A program made the position numbers and the translations under genes. Positions 1 through 11,701 of a DNA stretch of 64,000 nt are shown here, piece after piece (position 1 is the first letter of the stretch; each line of letters opens with the position of its first letter). The notes under the pieces are model-generated. The model made no database searches, was not told the origin of the DNA, and saw nothing but the letters and a program-made list of their open reading frames with translations. The stretch is from Axinella damicornis (lineage: Eukaryota; Porifera; Demospongiae; Axinellida; Axinellidae), in contig OZ007516.1 in the NCBI GenBank assembly GCA_963931865.1, positions 6,235,897 to 6,299,896 on the forward strand, written 5' to 3'.

Positions 1-90
1 AGTCCCGAACTTATATTGTTGGAGTATCCGTATTGCACCTCATCTTCTGTTAATAAGCTTTCAGTAGTGTAATTGAACACAGTCAACTGT

Positions 91-347
91 CAGTGGTGGA
101 TTTAGAAAGGGGGGTTCAGCCACTGGCATGCGAAGTGCGCCCAAAATCTTTTGTGTTGCCACACCCACTACCGGTCACATGAATGCATTCATGACACACG
201 TCTGACCTGAGTTTTGAAGTTCAAGGTAGCACTGGAGACTAACAATGATGATCGGAACAAATCCAAAACTGCTATACAATAGACATAAGTTAGCTGCCAA
301 AGGGGGGTGCATTTGCACCCACCTTACCCCCCCTAAATCCGCCACTG
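91..347. mobile_element. hAT-like MITE
   Basis: The segment begins CAGTGGTGGATTTAG and ends with the near inverse CTAAATCCGCCACTG, so it has short terminal inverted repeats and no coding capacity. CAGTGG ends are common in hAT-type non-autonomous elements. I could not define a clean target duplication. It lies in the intron upstream of the first visible exon of the laminin-G gene. Confidence 0.6.
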
Positions 348-522
348 GCTGTGCATGATGGTACCATTGTTGAAAGCTGGTGGTCATGGTTCGGATCCCA
401 TTCCAGGAAGCAAATGCTATCCGTATATATAACCATTGGAATTGGCCTTGAATTCAAGCTGCAGCTGGTGGTCATACAGATTGGCCAGCTGACTAGCATT
501 TAATTTTAATGTCACGTTGCAG

Positions 523-2758
523 GCTTGTACTATCTTTAACCTTGTTGCACACAGATCCCGCTACCTACCGGCTGAATCTGACAACTACCACCTACTTCTG
601 CTACACCCTCCTTCCACAGCCATACATTAATGAGCCAGACACAGCCACTGCACTGCTGGTACCTCCCCTTCCAGAAACAGGCACAATACTGTCAAGTCTT
701 TCAGTAGACCAAAACAGCTCGTTTAGCATCTACTTGAGAAACCGCAGGATCTATGTTGAACTAAGAACAGTCGGTACTTTTTATGAGTTAAGTTTACAGA
801 CTGTGCTTTCTCCAACCATAGAATACCAAATCCAGTATCTCCGACAAAACACTTATGTGGAAATTGAACTCTTTTCATCATCCCAACTCATTGACAGTGC
901 TAACATGACACTAACCAACTCACTTCAGATTGACTTTAGGGATATTTGTGTTGGAGGAGGACTGATGGAAGTGATGAACTACTACGGGATCATCGATTAT
1001 GTGTTCTTCAGACACTTTGCTCTTGCGGAAACACAAAACTTCGGGAGGTTTGTTCAGAATGTTATCACCAGATCTGATGTGATCCGGTTTACCAATGCTT
1101 CAGAAACACCAGCCTCACTGAGTTTTGAAAGCTACAACCTTCGTTCTCAGCATGTAAGTTTTGAGTTCCGTATGCAGGCAGAAGGACGTGGAGTTCTGTT
1201 ACGCAGCCAGAATGACAGATATGAGTTCACCTTAGTAAATTTTAATGGAGAGCTCTTAATCATCATTACAGACCGATTAAACTCATCTCAATCCCTGCCT
1301 CAGAGCTGTGAGAATACCAATGTCAACGATGGGCTGTGGCATAACATAAGCATACAGAAAACTGGAGGAGGTGTGGGACTGAGGTTTACATTGGACAATA
1401 GCCACATTTGTGAGATAAATGACAACATAGAGTTAGCATTAAGATCTCTTAGTGCCACATCACCGCTGGAGTTTGGTGTGACCACCGATCTGTACTCTGG
1501 AAGCTTTGTGCCCTACATTGGTTGTGTGCAAAACATTGTGTTTGAATTGAGTAATGAGATTTTCAGGCCTAATCTCGAAGTGAAATCCAGAGTGGAGGAA
1601 AGATTTGAGATGACTGGGTGTTTCTATTGCAACAGTGGCAGTCTCTCCTGCCTGAACGGTGGGAGATGCAGAGATAGAGGTACATCTGCCAACCCAGAGT
1701 GTGAATGTCCGACTGAGTACACCGGACAACATTGTGAAAGTAAGCAACATACATTGATCGCTTGTGTGAACACAACGTTGTACTGATCCATGTTTACATC
1801 TTGCCGACACAACCATCAGCTTTCACCTTTGCAAGAGTTCACTAGGGATGAAATGCATTACATTACTCAGATCATGTTGCAACTGATGCTCTCAGATCAT
1901 AATCACGTTAGGTGGGATGCACTTTCCCACATGAAACTGGCACAACATGCACGCATAGCTTTGTATAGGGATTCAACATACGTACATGTACACACATATG
2001 AGTGAACATCATCAGTGGTGGCAGCTTTAACTCTTTACCAACCAATGACTGCAAAAGCCGTCATGAGCTCCCATAAGCCCATAAGAATTTATATGGGGAA
2101 TTTAATACTAGGTGTTATACTTTAATACAGGGTTTTGCTTCCCTAAGCTGTTTCTTATGGTTGGTAAAGAGTTAAAAGCGATGTAACCCATGCACTCTTT
2201 CTTCTGTCTTAGTACAGGGGTTTATGTTACAAGCTAGCACAAATTATTCATAGTACAAGCCCAAGTTAATGAAAACAGTATGGACACTCTTGGTCACGTA
2301 TCCGTTTGTAGTCACCTAGTGGGTAGTAAGATCAAACTTCACTTTAACTTCAATCCTCCACAGCCCCAGTTCTACTTCCCACTCCAATCCAACCAACAGT
2401 ACCCTCTGTACTGTCCACACAACAACCGACACCCTCTGCACCACTGCCTACCACTACCACCACCATCCCGGATGGAGACAACACCAGTGCAGCTGAGATC
2501 GGCAAGTGGGTTGGCATTGCCATCGCTGGATTATTTGGAATCATTCTCACCATTATTATTGCCATTGTAGTCTACCTAATTTGTCGTGACGTAGTTAGAA
2601 AGCAAGGATTTTACAAGACACATGAGAGCCAAGGCAACAAAGCATCAATGCTGCACTACAGTGCATCACTCAGGCAGCTGTCCTCAGAAGCAGTGACCTC
2701 AGAGACCAATGAAGTTGTCCCTGTGCCCGGAGAAAAAAACAAGGAATTCTTCTTGTAG
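523..2758 (+). CDS. Neurexin/Caspr-like laminin-G, EGF, transmembrane protein (3' part)
   Basis: Two exons are visible, 523-1739 and 2364-2758. They join in phase (donor A|GTAAGC, acceptor CCACAG|CC), and the stop is TAG at 2756-2758. The gene starts upstream of the window; the acceptor at 522 is a choice, and 554 is an alternative. Encoded in order: a probably incomplete laminin-G domain, a second complete laminin-G domain (about 1080-1560), a six-cysteine EGF-like module (about 1615-1738), a Thr/Pro-rich stalk, a transmembrane helix (GIAIAGLFGIILTIIIAIVV) and a cytoplasmic tail of about 55 residues. Just inside the membrane is GFYKTHESQGNKAS, resembling the protein-4.1-binding segment of neurexins and Caspr, and the last residues KNKEFFL form a hydrophobic PDZ ligand like EYYV, EYFI or EWLI. 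This would be a type I cell-surface adhesion receptor. Domain calls and splice phase are read directly; family membership is inference, because the discoidin or fibrinogen-like parts of Caspr would lie outside the window. Confidence 0.8.
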
Positions 2759-3614
2759 AGCATAGCTAGTATTCAATAGCACCATCATTTTTCATCCATT
2801 GTTGTTCATGACATTGTGTTGTTTAAGGTTTGTTATGAGAGCGTACAGCTATACACTATTCATACCATAAATAATCATAAATGCCAACTATGCTGATAAT
2901 TATGAGAACATTTAGCTACAGATTTTTGTGCAACATAATATTTTACGTGTATGTGTGCAAATTCGTTTTTACCACCGGCCACCAGCATCACATCCTCATA
3001 GCTAGTTGCAGGTTGCTTGGATAGGCTGAAGGAGGAATGTTAGCTAAGTGTGAGATAAGGAAACGGGAATGAAGAATAATAATGCATGTGGAAAGTCACC
3101 CAAGCAAGAATATGAATCCCTGGTAGACTCCTCAAAGAATTTGAAGGTGTTCCAAAGGTTTGGTTTGCTCGATCCTCCATCTTGAAATTGCAAGGTTCAA
3201 TGAAAGACTGTATCAGTGGAGCATTGACAGTTGTCAAATGTCTAGCTTACATTTAATTACCCAGAAGTATTCTGACCAGTTTATCTGATCACGACCATAT
3301 CAGCATGGCTCGTCGCTAAGTTCACTCCCTTCAGACACATCTAGGAAGTGATTCCTCTGTGGGTTATAGGTCCCTTAACATAGGTGTGTAAGCTCACATC
3401 AAGCCTTAGACCCAAATGAAAGGTTGCTGAGGCCACATCATAGAGCAGAGCGGGTGGAGGATTGCAAGTGTTTCCTTCCATGCACTGGTACTTCAGAGGG
3501 GTACAGAAAAACAGAATTACTTTTGTGTGTCCATTCCTGACAGATAGACCAAAGTCAAATTCGCAACCACACATATACTATACTGCATTCAAACAAACAA
3601 ATTCGGCATTTGAA
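2759..3614. other. Intergenic spacer
   Basis: This spacer lies between the stop of the laminin-G gene and the converging end of the regucalcin gene. It is AT-rich, with ATAAATAATCATAAA-type words near 2866 that could serve polyadenylation. I see no coding exon, RNA gene or clear repeat. Confidence 0.4.
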
Positions 3615-5008
3615 TCACTGTTGAAATCTGTTAGCAGGCAGCCCCTTCATACCAAGGTTCTTCACAACAAATATTCCTCCTGAGTGAGGAAACTGTTTCC
3701 ATTCTTCTTCATCTGTTGCAAAACAGGCGCTGGTAACAAACAGCCACTCAAAGTTTGGCCCTCCAAAACAGCAGGATGTCGCATTGCCAACAGGAACTGA
3801 AACTTGGAACAGCTGCTTGCCTTTAAGAGAAATGAAAATTATATTCGAAAACTTACACTGCACAGCTATTAGCTACAGACTTGCAACTCTTTATACTTGC
3901 CTGTCTCTGGGTCAAAGCAGGTGACACCAGGACCATAGAACCCACACACCCACAGCCTTCCCTCAGCATCAACACACATCCCGTCTGGAAATCCCAGACT
4001 CTCATCTTGGGCGTAATCCACCAGCACCAACTGATTTGACAGTGTACCCTCCTGCAAATCATAGTCAAAAGCATACACCTTTCTGGGAGCAGTATCGATG
4101 AAAAACATTTTCCTGTTGTCTGAACTCCATCCCATGCCATTGGCAACAGTGAGGTCAGAAACGTGCTTAGTCAGTTTGCCTGCAATGAAGAGAATTGATA
4201 ATTAATATGTACGTGTTTATTCATCCTCATATACGCCATCTATGCATGTGTGGTCCGTCATTAGGCAGCTGCATAGTTGAAACCAGTAGCTAGCTATTGA
4301 CCACAAAGTATGACACAAGAACACAGTGATAATGACCATATACGGTCATGGTTACCTGCACTGTAGCAGTGGAGTGCTGCCATGTGTGGTGTTGGCATTG
4401 CAGGCTTGCTCCCCTCCCACTTGAGAATCTTCTCCCCAGACCCACACCATAGCCGACCTAGACCATCACATTTCCCATCACTAAAACCGTTATTAGGCTT
4501 GTCTTCGTCCACAGTGGCCAACACCCTGGTGGTACCTGCATGATGGAGGATGGAAGACAACACACATAATCTTGTTTGTAAGAAAAACTTTTGGTGATAG
4601 TGTCACAAGTATACATTAAGGCTCAAATTTAAGCTATAGCTCCTAGGGCTGGTATCAGCTGTTCGTTGAAGTGCATGCTTGGCTGTACCCCATCATTGAT
4701 GATGCACCTAGCTACATACCACCTAAGGCTAGCTGCAACTAACCTGTTTCCCTGTCCACGAGGCATACATTCTTTCCCACCAGAGCAACCAGCTCCGTCT
4801 CTGATCCCTCCACTGGGATGGCAGCACCAACAGTGTCATGCAGCTTGACTGCCCTATTCTGGCCTGTTTCCACGTCCAGGTGGTTAATGGTCTGTCCCCA
4901 GATGTCAACCCAGAGAAGCTGGCGGGTGAATGAGTCATAGAACGGAGCTTCCCCTACCTGAGCTTTGCAATCCAGTAGCAGCTCCACAGAACACTTAGGA
5001 ATGGCCAT
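3615..5008 (-). CDS. Regucalcin / SMP-30 / gluconolactonase-family protein, copy 1
   Basis: Four coding exons on the minus strand (4744-5008, 4356-4535, 3901-4179, 3615-3820) give 309 residues, close to the usual regucalcin length of about 300. The ATG is chosen because an acceptor (TTCTCAG|TATG) lies one base upstream. The family folds as a six-bladed beta-propeller binding one divalent metal and hydrolysing sugar lactones; in animals it is mainly cytosolic. Metal-ligand contexts are visible: Glu in VGEAPFYD, Asn in VANGMGWS and Asp in FPDGMCVDAEG. The substrate-side motif, RFNDGK in typical regucalcins, reads GFSDGK here, so Arg and Asn are both replaced, and GTM becomes GSG. Intron 3 starts with GC (ACAG|GCAAGT). 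A second copy lies 4.5 kb upstream in the same orientation and keeps the usual motif, so copy 1 may have altered or lost activity. Confidence 0.9.
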
Positions 5009-5459
5009 ACTGAGAAAAGTGTCATTGAGTGTAAGGGGACACAGCCATATGACAGAATATAAATGTTTGCACCTGGAACAGAAATCTAGATCGTGAGATT
5101 GGTACTCAATAGTTCATAAACTGTTTCTAGATCCAACTTTTACTGAAGAGCATATACTCAACTATCACTCTACTGATCTGGAGACACCCATCATTTGACA
5201 TTGAATGAACTGGTAACGATCGAGCTCGGGATGGAAAGAGTTTTGAGTGGTTATTTGTGAACAGTTTTTAACCAGCTAGCTAGTTACACTGGAGCTCAGT
5301 GTGTGTATCCTTTTCCCGAAATTCCTGATAGCCTGGGATTTCAGTTAGCTAGTAAATGTTTGCAACAAGTAAATGTTTGCAACAATGTTAGATCTCTGCA
5401 TTCCTGAACAATACTTATACCGATATATTCAGTGTGCAACACTAGTACCATGCTCTTAC

Positions 5460-5510
5460 CTTCACGGCTTACGTCTGTGGAGTAGCTTCAGTATCCAGGT
5501 CCAAGGAATC
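5460..5510 (-). promoter_or_regulatory. Probable 5' untranslated exon of regucalcin copy 1
   Basis: On the minus strand the sequence ...GTGAAG|GTAAGAGC places a strong donor at 5459/5460, matching the acceptor just before the ATG at 5008. The same arrangement occurs in copy 2 at 10756, which supports a shared non-coding first exon. The transcription start is not visible; the 5510 limit is approximate. Confidence 0.5.
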
Positions 5511-7130
5511 ATGTGATAGCTAGCTACATAAATTTATATAGAGCAGGTGTTGTATTATATTATATGTAAACTATGAATAGCAATTTGACACCCACGTGAA
5601 CTCTCACAAATGTAATATAATCTTATTACTCATGTGGGAGGTGGTAAAACCAGGAACGGTGGAAATGGAAATGGAAATAGAAACAGACGAGAGACCTAAT
5701 TAGCACGACCACTGCCACTCCACGATCCACGTTGCAGGTCAATGACTGCACGAAGTGTGGAGTATTATAGCAACGCTTAAACCATGAATGGCAAGGTATT
5801 CCACAGCTGAACTACCCTGCTATCTACGTAGTCTCCTCCAGCCAGCCTTCACCCTGGCATCCAGCCTCAGCTCTGTCATACTCCACCTTAATACCTTCAT
5901 CTCTGCACCTTCCTCATCCAATCCAGCATCTCCAACCTTTCAGACTTTCACTGGTCCCTACAGTGAGCTGGGTCTAGTGACAATGACAGGCCATACAACA
6001 CAAACATAGACAATTTCCTATGAGTGTGTGAGCTGCTAGCTACTAGATTCATCTGTGCCATTTGAATACTCTAAGAGCTGTGACCCGACTGTACCAGTGC
6101 ATGCATGGGCACACAGCCAGAAGGTTACCATGGCCAGGCACCTGGCGCATGACCTCGGGGTGTAGCTACTGTGCTATAGGAATAGCTATTAAGGGAAAAG
6201 TGGGTAGTGAACATTCCGTGTTGAAATTGACAGGATGTTGGGATTATATGGTCTGGAGTGATAAACCAAAATTATAATTATCAGTGTTGAAGTTTATTTC
6301 AAAAACCATACTAACAGCTGGTAGCTATGCAGCTAGCATTCCTGCCTAGCAAACAAATAATATTATACAGAGCAAAAAAGTATGATGCTCCTCACACTCA
6401 CCATTGCAGACTCGCTTGAGATAATAAGATGCCAGAATGAAAAGTTCAAATTCAAGTTCAAACTCAGGTAGTGTGCATTGCAGCGTGGCACGAAAAAAAA
6501 AAAAACAGAGCGAAATGGCGCCGAGTGAAGAGTCCAGGGCCCCTGCCAATCATGGCAAGCTGTAGTGTATAGTCATGATGTCCAAGCAGTTAGTTAGTTG
6601 CCCTTGGCCCCTGGTCAGTTGCCACTTGAATTTAGGGTTAGCAAGTAACTAGCTATACCTCCGTCAAATGCCTGTGACTGTGAAAAATAACAAACACCAA
6701 TAAATTTAGCAACGACGGCCACAAGTTCAAATTCAAACCCATTGCACCTTATTCGTGTATAGCTATATTATTGCAGCATGGCAAAAAAAACTCCAGCGAA
6801 GTAGCTAGCTAACTGAGTGGCCAATTTAATTTGGGTCCCTGCAAGTGCTGCCATACAATTATGCCAACACATAGAGTCTAATTCTTTTCAGGGTTAGCTA
6901 CAACCGATGAACATATTAAGCATGCAGTAGTGACACCCTGATTCTAAAAGATTCTGGCAGTTCTCATGCTGTGGGGCCAGCTGAAAATTGATGGTGGACC
7001 TGCTGCTGTACATGTCGGAGCATCATTGGCTTTCCATGTCAAAAGGAAGAGACTGAGTTCTGAAACCAAAAGGAAAGATGTAGCTATCATCTGAATCGGT
7101 CAACAAACCAATCCTCCTGAAGAATCAGAT
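5511..7130. other. Spacer with a direct-repeat pair
   Basis: No gene was recognised. Two related segments, about 6430-6560 and 6720-6850, share 'agttcaaattcaa' words, an A-run and a 'gcagc(g/a)tggca' core, so they look like two diverged copies of a short dispersed repeat. Reading frames in this stretch lack splice signals or recognisable protein character. Confidence 0.4.
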
Positions 7131-7139
7131 GATGTGGCT

Positions 7140-7850
7140 TGACTTAGGCGGCTCGGCTCAGCTCGGCTACCCAGCTTGGCTTGGCTTTGTTTAGCTTGAC
7201 TTGGCTTGCTTTTGGCTCGATCCCAGCTGGCAGGCTTGGCTGGGATCCCCAGCTTGACTTGGCTTGCTTTGGCCTGATCCCAGCTGGCAGGCTTGGCTGG
7301 GATCCCCAGCTGGCAGGCTTGGCTGTGATCCCCAGCTGGCAGGCTTGGCTGGGATCCCCAGCTGGCAGGCTTGGCTGTGATCCCCAGCTGGCAGGCTTGG
7401 CTGGGATCCCCAGCTCGGCAGGCTTGGCTGGGATCCCCAGCTCGGCAGGCTTGACTGGGATCCCCAGCTCGGCAGGCTTGGCTGGAATCTCCATATGGAG
7501 ATCGCAGTTCGACAGGCTTGGCTGGGATCTCCAGTTCGACAGGCTTGGCTGGGATCTCCAGTTCGACAGGCTGGGCTGGGATCCCCAGCTTGGGTTGGCT
7601 CAATCTGCTTTGCTGGGTTCCCCGGCTTGGCTTGACTTGGCTGGGATCCCCAGCTCGGCAGGCTTGGCTGGGATCTCCATGGAGATCGCAGTTCGACAGG
7701 CTTGGCTGGGATCTCCAGTTCGACAGGCTGGGCTGGGATCCCCAGCTTGGGTTGGCTCAATCTGCTTTGCTGGGTTCCCCGGCTTGGCTCGACTTGGCTG
7801 GGATCCCCGGCCGGCTTGCATGCATGGTTTGCATGCATTTTGGCTCGCAA
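7140..7850. repeat. GC-rich 26-27 bp minisatellite, higher-order repeat
   Basis: A tandem array of about 25 units based on GGCTTGGCTGGGATCCCCAG with either CTGGCA or CTCGGCA spacers. The units change from 26 to 27 bp along the array. A larger block of about 180 bp, with GGAGATCGCAGTTCGACAGG and the downstream GGTTGGCTCAATCTGCTTTG, is present twice (about 7493-7640 and 7675-7795), so there is higher-order structure. Both strands carry long open frames only because the repeat lacks stops; these are not genes. Confidence 0.9.
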
Positions 7851-8163
7851 GCTTGCTCAGTAGCTAGATGGCTATAGGCTGGGTTTGGCTGGCTCTCCAC
7901 AACATTTCTTGCATGCAGTGGTGGCTGCCTGGTAGCTAGCTTGGTTTTTACAGTGAAAAATAACGCCATGCACATAAGATTTTTTGACCTGGACCATTAT
8001 GTCACACTTGATCCACTGCTCATGTAGCTCTTAATAAGGGTACCTTTACCATGTGTGAAGGTATCCCACAGTAAAGGTGTAATGCTACCTTAATAGTAAC
8101 CAAGACAGCAGATCAAAGCACATTCTGCAACTCAAAAGAAAAATTAAGTGTTTGCATGTAGTA

Positions 8164-9069
8164 TCACTGTTGAAATCTGTTGGCGGGCAGCCCCTTTATA
8201 CCAAGGTTCTTCACAACAAATATTCCTCCTGAGTGAGGAAACTGTTTCCATTCTTCTTCATCTGTTGCAAAACAGGCACTGGTAACAAACAGCCACTCAA
8301 AGTTTGGCCCTCCAAAACAGCAGGATGTCACATTGCCAACAGGAATTGAAATTTGCAACAGCTGTTTACCTTTAAGAGAAATGAAAATTATATTCAAAAA
8401 CTTACACTGCACAGCTATTACAGACTTTCAATTCTTAATTTACTTGCCTGTCTCTGGGTCAAAGCAGGTGACACCAGGTCCATAGAACCCACACACCCAC
8501 AGCCTTCCCTCAGCATCAACACACATCCCGTCCGGAACTCCCAGACTCTCATCTTGGGCGTAATCCACCAGCACCGACTGATTTGACAGTGTACCCTCCT
8601 GCAAATCATAGTCATATGCATATACTTTTCTGGGACCAGTATCGATGAAATACATTTTCCTGTTGTCTAAACTCCATCCCAGGCCATTGGAAATAGTGAG
8701 GTCAGAAATGTGTTTCGTCAGTTTTCCTGAAAGGAAAAGAGAACAAATAATCTGCTGAGATCAGAAGTGGAATGCATCGTCAAGTACTTAGTGCATATAA
8801 TTCGGCATTGACTCTTCAACCAAGTCATAATTATGTGTTTTATCTTTACGTCTACATGTATGTCGTTGGGAAATTGGGTCTGTGTGCACGATCCCATCGC
8901 TTTTTCACAACTTCGATGTCTCAATCACTTGAGAACAATGAGAAGACTGGGGTAAGCTTCTTCAAGTCTATAATATCTACGTACTTATTGTTACTACCTT
9001 TGTGAAGGATAATGCCTACCTCAAGCATGGGCTAGCAGGGTTCATTATTATTATTATTATTTATTTTTT

Positions 9070-9102
<33 letters not shown>

Positions 9103-10072
9103 GCATGACACAAGAATGCAAACATGGCTAGCTACCTGTGCCATATGAGTAGAGTGCTCCCATATCAGGTGTTGGGAATACAGGCTTGCTCCCCTCCCAC
9201 CTGAGGATCCTCTCCATGGTGCCACACCATAGCCGTCCTCGACCATCACACTTCCCGTCATTGAAACGGTTGTCAGGCTTGTCCTCATCCACTGTAGCCA
9301 GCACTTTGGTGGTGATACCTGCATGCAACGGACAGAAGACTCCACACTTAGCTATTATTCTGGTAAACGTAAAGGTTGTTCATAACCACCCAGGGAAAAA
9401 AATTGTCCATCCATATGAAGATCAGGAATTCACCTGTACCGGGTACCAGCATCATCTGTTTGCTGATGCTTGGCTATACACTAGTACATACAGCAAGAAT
9501 CGTCCTAGTCCTCTTCTCCCGCTTGTGGAAGTTGGGGCCAGGGTGTAGGGAAAAGCCAGATTGAGATCTAGCATATGAAAGCGAGAGGTGTAGCATATTA
9601 TTGTGCTCTGCCCCCAACTTCCATGAATGAGAGATGTCTAGCTGGGAGACAGGTTCTTTGTGGGCAGAATGGGTGGACAGGTGAAATAAATGGCTATATG
9701 TCTGGACTCGGTTGTAGGCGGCCTTATAATTGGTGCCTTTACATGAATGGGTTATATTAGAAGCTGAAACCACACTGATAGATGCACCTACCACCTTAGG
9801 CACTAACCTGTTTCCCTATCCACGAGGCACACATCCTTTCCCACCAGAGCAACCAGCTCCGTCTCTGACCCCTCCACTGGGATGGCAGCACCAACAGTGT
9901 CGTGCAGCTTGACTGCCCTATTCTGGCCTGTTTCCACGTCCAGGTGGTTGATGGTCTTTCCCCTGATGTCAACCCAGAGAAGCTGGCGGGTAGATGGGTC
10001 ATAGAACGGAGCTTCCCCAACCTGAGCTTTGCAATCTAGTAGCAGCTCCACAGAACACTTAGGAATGGCCAT
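8164..10072 (-). CDS. Regucalcin / SMP-30 / gluconolactonase-family protein, copy 2
   Basis: Four coding exons (9808-10072, 9136-9318, 8448-8726, 8164-8369) mirror copy 1 in size and phase and give 310 residues; exon 2 has one extra codon. The last exon and its flank are almost identical to copy 1, indicating a fairly recent tandem duplication. Metal-ligand contexts (GEAPFYD, ISNGLGWS, VPDGMCVDAEG) and the substrate motif RFNDGK with GTM are intact, so this is the better candidate for a working lactonase or calcium-binding regucalcin. The third intron again has a GC donor (ACAG|GCAAGTA). A run of about 30 G lies in intron 2. The ATG at 10072 was chosen because it aligns with copy 1; an in-frame ATG at 10108 would add twelve residues absent from copy 1. 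Confidence 0.92.
9071..9102. repeat. Poly-G run
   Basis: About 32 consecutive G bases follow (ATT)n and T-rich sequence in intron 2 of regucalcin copy 2. The length is likely inexact in a draft assembly. Confidence 0.9.
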
Positions 10073-10145
10073 AGTGATTTGCTGATGGGTAGAAGAGTTA
10101 AGTGACAAAAGCTGGATATGGAGAACAGCAATTCAAGACATGAGC

Positions 10146-10212
10146 AGACAGAGCTGAAGAATGGCCCCTTACGGTTCAGGTTAGGGCTAATTTGAGTTTC
10201 TGCTGAGGGGCC
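10146..10212. repeat. Short hairpin
   Basis: GAAGAATGGCCCCTTA and the inverse GAGGGGCCATTCTTCA form the arms around a loop of about 30 bases. It lies in the 5' region of regucalcin copy 2. Confidence 0.6.
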
Positions 10213-10257
10213 ATTCTTCATACTTGATCCCAGACAGGTAGGTTTCTGCTTATAGTG

Positions 10258-10441
10258 TCGTGTGGCCAGACCCACCTCGAAGGGAGGGTGTGGTCTACTT
10301 GCCATCACAGTCTTGCTCTGCACAGTCAGCATGCATGACTGTAGACAGTTTATTTCAAGTATCTGTTAACTGCCACCAGTTTGATGTTACATACCTTAGT
10401 ACAGGGTGTGAACTTGGGCTTATGGGTCTGGCCACGCGAGA
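10258..10441. mobile_element. Small MITE
   Basis: Terminal inverted repeats TCGTGTGGCCAGACCCA and TGGGTCTGGCCACGCGA bound about 184 bp with no coding capacity. It lies between the coding and upstream untranslated exons of regucalcin copy 2. Confidence 0.65.
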
Positions 10442-10755
10442 CTAGCGCGCTTCTGCTCCGCTCAGCAAACATTACCGTTACATGGGATTGCATGCCCCAT
10501 AATTTCTGCCCTAAATATCACAGACAATTAGCTATCTCAGTATGACTTGCGACCTGTATTTGACACATGAACTAACTAACAACCTATAGGGATGGATAGA
10601 ATCTGAGAGTCAAGCCATAGCTATAGGAACCACAATACCCCTAATTCTAGATCAGTATAGAAGTTACTGATGACACAAACACGGGGCCAGCTATAGGAGA
10701 GAATTACTTTCTAAATATTCAGTACTCTTATGCTACACTATTACTGTGCTCTTAC

Positions 10756-10800
10756 CTTGTGGTATGCAGAGCTTTAGTCTCCGGCCCAGGCCCAGTGAAT
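10756..10800 (-). promoter_or_regulatory. Probable 5' untranslated exon of regucalcin copy 2
   Basis: Minus-strand ACCACAAG|GTAAGAGCAC gives a donor equivalent to the one upstream of copy 1, including the shared GTAAGAGCA word. The start of the exon is not defined. Confidence 0.5.
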
Positions 10801-11701
10801 CAGGTGATGCAGAGGTTAATAATGACTGTGTTAGGTAAACTATGAATACTGCAAATTTGCTATGCCTGAACTTGCACTCCAAGCATGCATACACAAGTAG
10901 AAAGTTAACTTCACTCAATTGGGACCATGCACGCACCTTGTCAATTGTATACCGGGACCATGCATGTATATCTCATCCATAATTAAATTTGAGTCGAAGA
11001 AAAAACTATAGCTAGCTCCTCTTCATGACCACTATTAGTCTTGGTACCAGACTCAATGGGGGAGGGGGAGTCTGGTTCCGAGACACTATTCGATGATATA
11101 ACACAATTCAGCTGGTACATCCATTCATATCTCACAAATGGCTCATTCCATGATACATAGACATTCACAATGTCATTGATAATAGGATCTGCTATACATG
11201 TACCTCTTCAGGCTCTTGCCATTCTGTTATCTGCATGAATTAAACTGAGTGCTCATAGCTGGCGTAGCCATGCATCAAATTTACGGTCTTCAGTTGGCTG
11301 ATGCTTGTTTCTTACACCTGTATATAAGAACTCCAGTCCGACCAAGCAGACTTTGCCGGAGCCATTTTCACCACAGGTACACTTGAATGCTTTGCACTGT
11401 GCTGTAAGTACAAGATAGTAGCAAGACTCACAATGGAACACAGTATAATATAAACAACTTCAAATTTGACAGAAGAGCTTTCACTATCACCCACATTAGT
11501 ACCTTAGTAAGCCACTCTGCTACAATCATGCCAGGCACTCCTACCAGACTGGATTCTATAGCAACAGATTTGCAATGACTACTACTGCAACGTGTCATCT
11601 GGCTTCCTAGGTGGCTTCTAAGGACACTGTGCCTTTCCAAGCTAGCCTAGATAAATTGCCCAGAAAGCCAGGATACTATGGATAAACTGAATTTGAATTA
11701 A

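Noticed and set aside
7100..7877. Several long overlapping open frames on both strands rich in Trp, Asp, Pro and Ser.
   Set aside because: They are products of the 26-27 bp minisatellite: frames drift with unit length and show no splice or domain pattern.
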